In this document: piece after piece, positions 5,899-11,166 of the stretch
Numbering within the stretch: position 1 is the stretch's first letter
Layout: every line of letters begins with the position of its first letter
NCBI GenBank assembly: GCA_030148625.1
Contig: JASBTC010000219.1
Location: forward strand, 1-11,166
Origin: Sphingobium sp.
GTDB lineage: Bacteria; Pseudomonadota; Alphaproteobacteria; Sphingomonadales; Sphingomonadaceae
Length of the DNA stretch: 11,166 bases
Reading direction: 5' to 3'
Notes under the pieces: generated by a model
What the model was told of the DNA's origin: nothing
Seen by the model: only the letters and a program-made list of their open reading frames with translations
Databases searched by the model: none
Made by a program: the position numbers and the translations under genes

Positions 5899-8140
5899 CG
5901 AAGGCGACGCCGATGATCCGGCGGGATTCATAGACGCGATACTGATTGAGCGTGCCGTTGGTGGTGTTGAACGCAAAGGTCCGGAATTTCTCGTCGGTCA
6001 GATTCTTGCCGAAGACCGAGACCTTCCAGGCATCGTTGATGTCGCCCAGGCTGATCGCACTGCTCAACAGGCCATAGCCGGGCTCGATCGCGTCGGCGGC
6101 GTTGGGAAAGCCGATGACCTGTTTCGAGCGGTAATTATAATTGAGCGTGCCGCTGAGCTTCAGATCCCCGCCGATCGGCTGGGCATAGTCGGCGCCGATG
6201 TTGAACGCCCATTTGGGCGCGAACGGCAATGGTGCGCCGGTCAGATCCTGGACGCCGCCGATACAACCCTGCGCGGCGGATTGTCCGCCAGCGCAGGGCG
6301 CCCCCGGGAACTTGCCCCATTTGGCATCGGTATAGGCGACGCCGCCGCTCAGGTAGAAATCCCTGTCCTTGATCGGCCGCCAGCTCAGCTCGGCCTCGAA
6401 ACCTTTGGTCTTGGCGTCGCCATTGGTGAGTGGGAAAGTGAGCGCGATCGGGTCGCGGCTGGCGGTCTGGTAACCCTTGATGTCGGCATAGAAGCCGGTG
6501 AGGTTGAGGGTCAGGCCGGCATCGGGGAATGCGGTGCGCAGGCCGAGTTCGTAGCTGGTCGGCCGTTCCGGTCCGACCGGCAGCAGCGCCTGGACCGCGA
6601 TATTGCTGTCGAAGCCGCCGCCCTTATAGCCGCGCGTGACCGACGCGAAGGCCATGATGTCGGGGGTGAAATGATAGTCGGCGCCCAGCCGCCAGGTCAG
6701 CGCATCGTCCTTGCCGCGCACACGCGCGCTGTCGGTCGCCAGCGTGATCGTGTCGGTGCGGCTTTTGCCCACCGTCTGCTTCTCGGTCAGCCAGCGCGCG
6801 CCGAACGTCAGTGTGAGCCCTTCGATCGGATGCACGTTCGCCTGGCCGAATGCCGCCATGTTGCGCGTCGCGACGTCGACATAGACTTCGCGGTTGAAGA
6901 AGGGGAGGAAGAACAGTGGGGGGAAGAGCTGGCGCGTGAATGAATCCACGGTCTGGCGGAAATAATAGAGGCCGGCGACATAATCGACGACGCCTCCGGT
7001 CGGCGATGCGAGCCGCAGTTCCTGCGAGATCTGATCCTGGTCGTGCTTGCCGAAATTGATGTCGAGGAAATTGTCGGTCGAGGAATCCGAGTCGAGCCCG
7101 TCGAGCGTTTCGAAGCCGCGCCATGCGCTGATCGAGGTCAGGGTGTGGCCGCCGCCGATCTCGTAATCGAGCTGGAGCGAGGTGCCATAGCTTTTGACAT
7201 TGGCGAAGACGTCGCCGTTGATCGTCTGGAACTGATTGCCGCGCCCCGGATTCATGCCGAGAATGGCGATTGCCGGTGCTTCGAAGAAAAATGGCGCGGT
7301 CGCCGGCGGTCCGGGGGTCGCGAAACGCTGCACCGTCCAGATGCAGCAATTGGCGTCGCTTTTCCAATAGTCGCCGATCAAAGTCGCGCGGAGCTTGTCC
7401 GATGGCTGCCATTCGAGCTTGCCGCGAAAACCATATTCGTCGCGATTGTTGAAGCGGCGCCCGTCGGGAAGATTCTTGATATAGCCGTCGCGAACGCTGC
7501 GCCGGCCGGAGATCGAAAAGCGCAGCGTGTCGGAGAGCGGCCCCGACAGATAGCCATAGGCGTGGATGTCGTCATTGGGCCGGGCGGCGCTGATCCCCGC
7601 ACGGAATTCGAGTTTATCCGACGGCCGGCGCGTGACGATGTTGATCACCCCGGCGCTGGCATTCTTGCCGAACAGGGTGCTTTGCGGGCCGCGCAGCACT
7701 TCGATGCGGGCGATGTCGGGCAGGTCGACCAGGGTCGCTCCGCTCTGGCCCATCACCACGCCGTCGATGACATAGGCCATGCTCGGCTCGATCGTTTCCG
7801 ACGAGAAGGTGTTGGTTCCGATGCCGCGGATGAAGAAGCCGAAATTGCGCGGGCCGGACTGGGCGGGTGAGACCAGGCCGGGAACGACATATTGCAGGTC
7901 GGTCGCGGCGTTGAGCTGAAGCTTGTCGAGCGTTTCGCCGCCGACGACGGCGATCGAGATCGGCACGTCCTGCAGCGCTTCCTCGCGTTTCTGCGCGGTG
8001 ACGATGATCTCGCCGGTGCGCGCTGCATCCTCGTCGCCGGTCTGCTGCGCATAGGCCGGAATCGCGAAACCGCCGCCGGCGCCGATGACCGAGAGCGAAA
8101 GAGCCAGCGCCCCGAAGGCACGTCCACTGCACCGTCCCAT
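5885..8140 (-). CDS. TonB-dependent outer-membrane receptor (751 aa)
   Basis: Outer-membrane active transporter powered by TonB-ExbBD. A signal peptide covers residues 1-31 with a probable cut after AYA (29-31). A TonB-box-like IIVTA is at 45-49. The plug domain follows with IRGIGTNTF (104-112), YVIDGVVMGQSGA (123-135) and the conserved LRGPQSTLFGKNASAG (149-164). The rest is the 22-strand barrel, ending in aromatic FDVAF as outer-membrane insertion requires. Length and plug motifs fit the large sphingomonad group often sited beside catabolic genes for aromatic, terpenoid or plant compounds rather than siderophores. The start at 8140 has AGGAGG at 8150-8145 just upstream and a candidate promoter with a perfect TTGACA. 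First gene of the minus-strand operon, divergent from the PhyH/GH1 operon. The cargo is probably the same compound the PhyH and GH enzymes act on (inference). Confidence 0.96.
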   Translation of the reverse strand: MGRCSGRAFGALALSLSVIGAGGGFAIPAYAQQTGDEDAARTGEIIVTAQKREEALQDVPISIAVVGGETLDKLQLNAATDLQYVVPGLVSPAQSGPRNFGFFIRGIGTNTFSSETIEPSMAYVIDGVVMGQSGATLVDLPDIARIEVLRGPQSTLFGKNASAGVINIVTRRPSDKLEFRAGISAARPNDDIHAYGYLSGPLSDTLRFSISGRRSVRDGYIKNLPDGRRFNNRDEYGFRGKLEWQPSDKLRATLIGDYWKSDANCCIWTVQRFATPGPPATAPFFFEAPAIAILGMNPGRGNQFQTINGDVFANVKSYGTSLQLDYEIGGGHTLTSISAWRGFETLDGLDSDSSTDNFLDINFGKHDQDQISQELRLASPTGGVVDYVAGLYYFRQTVDSFTRQLFPPLFFLPFFNREVYVDVATRNMAAFGQANVHPIEGLTLTFGARWLTEKQTVGKSRTDTITLATDSARVRGKDDALTWRLGADYHFTPDIMAFASVTRGYKGGGFDSNIAVQALLPVGPERPTSYELGLRTAFPDAGLTLNLTGFYADIKGYQTASRDPIALTFPLTNGDAKTKGFEAELSWRPIKDRDFYLSGGVAYTDAKWGKFPGAPCAGGQSAAQGCIGGVQDLTGAPLPFAPKWAFNIGADYAQPIGGDLKLSGTLNYNYRSKQVIGFPNAADAIEPGYGLLSSAISLGDINDAWKVSVFGKNLTDEKFRTFAFNTTNGTLNQYRVYESRRIIGVAFDVAF

Positions 8141-8288
8141 GATCCCTCCTAATGCTCGCCAACTCTATATCGATTGGTCGAATGTGCATAAATTCTATCT
8201 AATTCTTGATTATGTCAACGGGTTCGATTTAGTCTTGGCGCAAATATGAGGGTCGCCTTCGTCATGAAGCCCCTCCGGTGAGAGGAAG
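8141..8288. promoter_or_regulatory. Divergent regulatory gap between receptor operon and PhyH/GH1 operon
   Basis: This 148-base AT-rich gap holds the start signals of both operons. Besides the receptor promoter, a weaker plus-strand pair is visible: TTGATT (8206-8211), 16 bases, TTTAGT (8228-8233). The two -35 regions overlap, and in the shared stretch TTGA-N5-TCAA (8206-8218) forms an inverted repeat. That is one base shorter in the middle than the TTGA-N6-TCAA core of Fnr-type boxes. A second near-palindrome, ATTGGTCGAAT, lies at 8173-8183 in the receptor leader. One regulator could control both directions from here. The sites were found by eye. Confidence 0.5.
8192..8218 (-). promoter_or_regulatory. 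Candidate promoter of the TonB-receptor operon
   Basis: On the minus strand a perfect -35 box TTGACA (8218-8213) is followed after 15 bases by TAGAAT (8197-8192, 5/6 match to the -10 consensus). The spacing is shorter than the ideal 17, which could indicate dependence on an activator. The leader to the ATG at 8140 is about 45 bases and ends with a strong AGGAGG. Confidence 0.5.
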
Positions 8289-8291
8289 ATG

Positions 8292-8999
8292 ATGGAATCT
8301 GGGGCGATCGAGCGATTCAGGCGGGATGGTTTCCTGGTCATTCCGCAACTGACCGACGCCGGCACGGTCACCGCGTTGGGCGCAATCTACGACGATATGC
8401 TGGCGGGCAGGATCGACGTTTCGGCCACGGACAATCCGCTGGGGCGAATCACCCGGCAGATCATGCTGCCATCGGCCTATCACCCGATCTTCCGTGACAA
8501 TCCGGCGCTCGACGCGGCCCGCGAGATCGCAAAGGGCCTGTTGGGCGTCGACGCGCCGGTGCCGATCTTCGACATGCTGATCTACAAGGAGCCGGGGCAG
8601 GCGGCGACGACGCCCTGGCATCAGGATTTTTCCTATTCGCAAATGCCCTTCGCGCCCGCGGGATCGGCCATTCCGGCCGATCAGGTCGTGCAATTCTGGC
8701 TCGCGCTCGACGATGTCGATGAGGAGAATGGCTGCATGCATTTCGTGCCCGGCGCGCACCAGGCGCCGATGCTCGAACATCATATCGCGGCGGGCGATGC
8801 GGATTACAGCCAGCGGCTGCTGGCGATCCGTGACGAGAGCCAGCTCGATCTGGCCAGTGCTGTCGCCTGTCCGCTGCGCGCGGGCGGCGCCACCGTCCAT
8901 AATTACGGCACGCCGCACTTCACCTCGGGCAATCGCACGACCGATCGCCGCCGCCGCGCCTATATCTTCAACTTCGCCAATCCGGCGTTCCGCAAATGA
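8292..8999 (+). CDS. PhyH-family Fe(II)/2-oxoglutarate dioxygenase (PhyH copy 4, 235 aa)
   Basis: Shortest of the four PhyH oxygenases, on the opposite strand from the others. It opens with RFRRDGFLVIPQLTDAGTV (9-27). The iron ligands are H110 and D112 (TPWHQDFSYS) and distal H209 (YGTPHFTSGN), with R219-R222 supplying the 2-oxoglutarate arginine. FWLALDDVDEENGCMHFVPG (135-154) is the usual core strand and turn. All catalytic residues appear intact. Two adjacent ATGs (8289 and 8292) are possible starts. The AGAGG at 8281-8285 is three bases from the first and six from the second, so I choose 8292; the difference is one Met. The stop overlaps the GH1 start (ATGA, 8996-8999), tying an oxygenase tightly to a glycosidase and suggesting they act on the same molecule. 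Substrate unknown. Confidence 0.94.
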   Translation: MESGAIERFRRDGFLVIPQLTDAGTVTALGAIYDDMLAGRIDVSATDNPLGRITRQIMLPSAYHPIFRDNPALDAAREIAKGLLGVDAPVPIFDMLIYKEPGQAATTPWHQDFSYSQMPFAPAGSAIPADQVVQFWLALDDVDEENGCMHFVPGAHQAPMLEHHIAAGDADYSQRLLAIRDESQLDLASAVACPLRAGGATVHNYGTPHFTSGNRTTDRRRRAYIFNFANPAFRK

Positions 9000-10210
9000 G
9001 CGCAGCATTTCCCGCGGGGTTCCGCTGGGGCAGCGCAACCGCGGCGCATCAGGTGGAGGGCGGCAATTTCAATTCGGATTGCTGGGCGCTCGAACATGCG
9101 TCGCCATCGCTGTTCGCCGAACCTTCGGGCGACGCGGTGGATCATTATCATCGCTTCGCCGACGATATCGCGATCGTCGCGTCGCTCGGGCTCGACACCT
9201 ATCGTTTCTCGATCGAATGGGCGCGGATCGAGCCGGAGCCGGGCATTTTCTCCAACGCGGCGCTCGATCATTACCGGCGCTGCATCGAAACATGCCTGGC
9301 GCATGGCGTCGCGCCGGCGATCACCTTCCATCATTTCACCCAGCCGCGCTGGCTGGCGCGGCTCGGCGGTTTCGGCGCGCGCGATTTCCCCGCGCGCTTC
9401 GGCGATTATTGCGATCGCGCGGCCCGCGCGCTCGACGGCATGGCGCTGGCCTTCACGATCAACGAACTCAACCTGCCGATCATGGCCGGCCGTTATTTCC
9501 AGAGCCGCGTGACGCCCGCGCAGCGCGCGGCGGCGGAACAGGCGCTGGGCGCGCCGCTATCGGCCTTTTTCCTGTTCGCCGACGATGCGGCGATCCTCGA
9601 CAATGGCCGCGCGGCCCATGCCGCCGGGCGCGATGCGATCAAGGCGTCGCGCCCCGAGGTCCCGGTCGGGATGACGCTAGCCATTTCCGAGGAAACCGCC
9701 GAACCGGGCGGCGAAGCCTATCGCAACGCGCGATACGCCTATTTCTACGCGCCGTTCCTCGATGCCGCGGCGCATGACGATTTTGTCGGCATCCAGACCT
9801 ATTCGCGGACCGTATCGCGTGCCGATGGCAGTATCGGGGTGCCGGCGGGCGCCACGCTGACCTCGATGGGCTGGGAGGATCGACCCGAAGCGCTGGGCGC
9901 GGTGTGCCGCTGGGTTTCCAGCCGCTGGTCGGTGCCGATGATCGTCACCGAAAACGGCTATGCCGGCGACGATGATGCGCGACGCGCCGTCTTTATCGAC
10001 ATCGCCATCGCCGGGCTGGCCGACGCGATCGCCGATGGTGCGGATGTGCGCGGCTATTTCTACTGGTCGCTGCTCGACAATTTCGAATGGCTGTTCGGTT
10101 ATCGCCAGCGTTTCGGCGTGGTCGATGTCGACCGCGCCACCCAGGTCAGGACGATCAAGCCATCGGCCGCCGCGCTGCGCCGTGCCCGGGAACGAGGCGT
10201 TCGACCATAG
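8996..10210 (+). CDS. GH1-family beta-glycosidase (404 aa, cytoplasmic)
   Basis: Retaining beta-glycosidase of family GH1, probably cleaving a beta-glucoside. FRWGSATAAHQVEGG (9-23) is the family start, with the glucose-binding Gln19 of QxEG. YRFSIEWARIEP (69-80) is the second block. The acid/base is Glu157 in FTINELN and the nucleophile is Glu319 in VTENGYA. The C-terminal WSLLDNFEW (357-365) keeps Glu364 and Trp365, which hold the sugar in the -1 site, so glucose-type recognition looks intact. Departures from the usual family are the acid/base motif NELN instead of NEP and QTY (267-269) where NYY is common. It lacks a signal peptide, so it acts in the cytoplasm after transport. At 404 residues it is somewhat shorter than the common 440-450. 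Translationally coupled to PhyH copy 4 by ATGA. The natural aglycone is unknown. Confidence 0.94.
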   Translation: MSAAFPAGFRWGSATAAHQVEGGNFNSDCWALEHASPSLFAEPSGDAVDHYHRFADDIAIVASLGLDTYRFSIEWARIEPEPGIFSNAALDHYRRCIETCLAHGVAPAITFHHFTQPRWLARLGGFGARDFPARFGDYCDRAARALDGMALAFTINELNLPIMAGRYFQSRVTPAQRAAAEQALGAPLSAFFLFADDAAILDNGRAAHAAGRDAIKASRPEVPVGMTLAISEETAEPGGEAYRNARYAYFYAPFLDAAAHDDFVGIQTYSRTVSRADGSIGVPAGATLTSMGWEDRPEALGAVCRWVSSRWSVPMIVTENGYAGDDDARRAVFIDIAIAGLADAIADGADVRGYFYWSLLDNFEWLFGYRQRFGVVDVDRATQVRTIKPSAAALRRARERGVRP

Positions 10211-10275
10211 CCTTTGTCGACACTCGTATGATCGCATCGGAGCGTCTATGTCAGGGCGTGATCGATGGAGCGATG

Positions 10276-11010
10276 ATGGCCACTCAAGGCGAACTTGCCG
10301 CACAATTCCTGAAGCTGCGGTGCCGGGATACGGTGTCGGAGGATGAGGAGCGCGTGCTGGAGCGGGCCTGTGCCGGCTTTCGCGATGTGCGCGCGAAGGA
10401 GATATTGGTGCATGAGCGCCAGCCCCAGACACAGAGTCATTTGCTGCTCGACGGAATCGTCGCACGGCAGATCACGCTGTCCGACGGGCGCCGCCAGATC
10501 GTCGCGCTTCATGTCCCGGGCGATTTCGTCGATCTGCACAGCTTCCTCGTTCAACGGCTCGAACATGACGTGGTGGCGCTGACCCCGGCGCGCATCGCGA
10601 TGTTCCCGCATGTCGGGCTGCGCGCGATTACCGAGACGCAGCCCCATCTTGGGCGGATGCTGTGGCTCAGCACCTTGCTCGACGCCGCGCTCCATCGCGA
10701 ATGGGTGCTGACGGTCGGCAGGCGGACCGCGAAGGAACGTGTCGCCCATCTGCTGTGCGAACTTCATGCGCGGATGAAGGTGGTGGAGCGTACCAGCGGC
10801 AACAGCTATTCGCTGCCGCTCAGCCAGGTCGATATCGCCGATGCCTGTGGACTCACATCCGTCCATGTGAATCGCGTGCTGCGGCAGTTGCGCGAGGCGA
10901 AGCTGGCGCGATTCAAGGCGAAGACGGTCGAGATCCTCGATCCGGACGGGCTTGCCGCCGCGGCTGACTTCGATCCCTTCTATCTCCATCTCGGCGGCTT
11001 TCCCCGCTGA
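10276..11010 (+). CDS. Crp/Fnr-family transcriptional regulator (244 aa)
   Basis: DNA-binding regulator with an N-terminal cyclic-nucleotide-type beta-roll (about 28-115, including LHVPGDFVDLHSF at 78-90), a dimer helix (about 118-150, then TAKERVAHLLCEL), and a C-terminal Crp-type helix-turn-helix (about 180-205, SQVDIADACGLTSVHVNRV). The four clustered cysteines of oxygen-sensing Fnr are absent (only C16, C32, C161 and C191), and the ligand is unknown. It belongs to the general FixK-like/Crp group common in alphaproteobacteria. The frame is open back to 10087 inside GH1. I take ATG 10276 because GGAG at 10267-10270 lies five bases before it; ATG 10273 is the alternative and ATG 10228 has no ribosome-binding site. 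It follows GH1 by 65 bases, so it may be co-transcribed or have its own promoter. It could be a local regulator of the flanking operons, or an unrelated gene at the cluster border. Confidence 0.92.
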   Translation: MATQGELAAQFLKLRCRDTVSEDEERVLERACAGFRDVRAKEILVHERQPQTQSHLLLDGIVARQITLSDGRRQIVALHVPGDFVDLHSFLVQRLEHDVVALTPARIAMFPHVGLRAITETQPHLGRMLWLSTLLDAALHREWVLTVGRRTAKERVAHLLCELHARMKVVERTSGNSYSLPLSQVDIADACGLTSVHVNRVLRQLREAKLARFKAKTVEILDPDGLAAAADFDPFYLHLGGFPR

Positions 11011-11027
11011 CGGAACTCGTTGTTCCG
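11011..11027 (+). terminator. Short hairpin directly after the regulator stop codon
   Basis: CGGAAC (11011-11016), loop TCGTT, GTTCCG (11022-11027) form a perfect six-pair inverted repeat starting right after the TGA at 11008-11010. No run of T follows directly, so it is at best a weak intrinsic terminator. The same bases contain a GGAAC that may instead belong to a stress promoter. Confidence 0.35.
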
Positions 11028-11037
11028 CCGAGGGGTT
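11012..11037 (+). promoter_or_regulatory. Possible EcfG-type general-stress promoter (weak)
   Basis: GGAAC (11012-11016), 17 bases, then GGTT (11034-11037) resembles the GGAAC-N16/17-CGTT consensus for the alphaproteobacterial sigma factor EcfG, with one mismatch in the -10 part. It would give a leader of about 30 bases before the ATG at 11072. The match is short and overlaps the hairpin, so chance is a real possibility. Confidence 0.3.
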
Positions 11038-11071
11038 TCCTCCTTTAGGGGATATAGGGAGCACGGCCGGA

Positions 11072-11166
11072 ATGCATAGCAACACGCCATTCGACACTCC
11101 CGGCATTGTGACCGTGGAAGGTGGCGAAGTCATGATCGACGGCCCCGATGGGGTCGCGCTGTCGCT
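11072..11166 (+). CDS. Start of a small protein of unknown function (31 codons, runs off right edge)
   Basis: ATG at 11072 opens a frame that continues past the window end. Visible residues include PFDTPGIVTVEGGEVMIDGP (6-25), then DGVALS. The alternating hydrophobic pattern and the repeated GGEV/DGPDGV turns suggest a small beta-rich cytoplasmic protein. I have the impression that similar short proteins occur in sphingomonads, but I cannot assign a family. A GGGAG at 11057-11061 lies ten bases upstream as a possible ribosome-binding site. It is on the same strand as the regulator but separated by 61 bases containing an inverted repeat, so it is probably a separate unit and not part of the catabolic cluster. 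Confidence 0.5.
   Translation, partial: MHSNTPFDTPGIVTVEGGEVMIDGPDGVALS

Noticed and set aside
10227..10232. TATGAT as a -10 box for the regulator gene
   Set aside because: No reasonable -35 box lies 16-18 bases upstream, so I could not support a separate promoter.
10087..10275. Extended start of the Crp/Fnr regulator inside GH1
   Set aside because: The extension reads as Arg/Pro-rich shadow of the GH1 C-terminus and lacks a ribosome-binding site; GGAG before 10276 supports the short form.
10246..11133. Minus-strand open frame of 295 codons opposite the Crp/Fnr gene
   Set aside because: No recognisable domain; the plus strand encodes a complete regulator with a helix-turn-helix.

Overview
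The window is GC-rich DNA (AT-rich only in short promoter gaps) and looks like a sphingomonad or close alphaproteobacterial relative. The basis is a TonB-dependent receptor of the type abundant in that group, dense gene packing with ATGA stop/start overlaps, and a GPH-family sugar transporter. This assignment is inference. No rRNA, tRNA, CRISPR array or insertion sequence was seen.

Minus strand, read right to left from 8140 to the left edge: a TonB-dependent outer-membrane receptor (8140-5885); the front half of a sugar-phosphate-isomerase-like TIM barrel (5898 to about 5380), joined out of frame to the back three quarters of a type-B carboxylesterase (about 5385-4149); a GPH/MelB-type MFS symporter (4152-2782); then, after a 77-bp AT-rich gap with its own promoter and a tandem 11-bp repeat, three successive phytanoyl-CoA-dioxygenase-like (PhyH) Fe(II)/2-oxoglutarate oxygenases (2704-1901, 1904-1086, 1089-220); and the first 74 codons of a GH5 glycoside hydrolase running off the left edge.

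Plus strand, from the divergent promoter gap at 8141-8288: a fourth PhyH oxygenase (8292-8999), a GH1 beta-glycosidase (8996-10210), a Crp/Fnr-type regulator (10276-11010), a short inverted repeat that may be a hairpin or hide a stress promoter, and the first 31 codons of a small unknown protein.

Taken together this looks like an uptake-and-catabolism locus for a glycosylated, probably hydrophobic, compound. The receptor would take it across the outer membrane and the GPH symporter across the inner membrane. GH1 and GH5 would remove sugars, the esterase would (or once did) remove an acyl group, and four non-identical PhyH enzymes would oxidise the aglycone or sugar. Gene families are well supported; the substrate is inference. 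The clearest anomaly is the out-of-frame isomerase/esterase junction near 5380-5385, which suggests a recent deletion or an assembly error.
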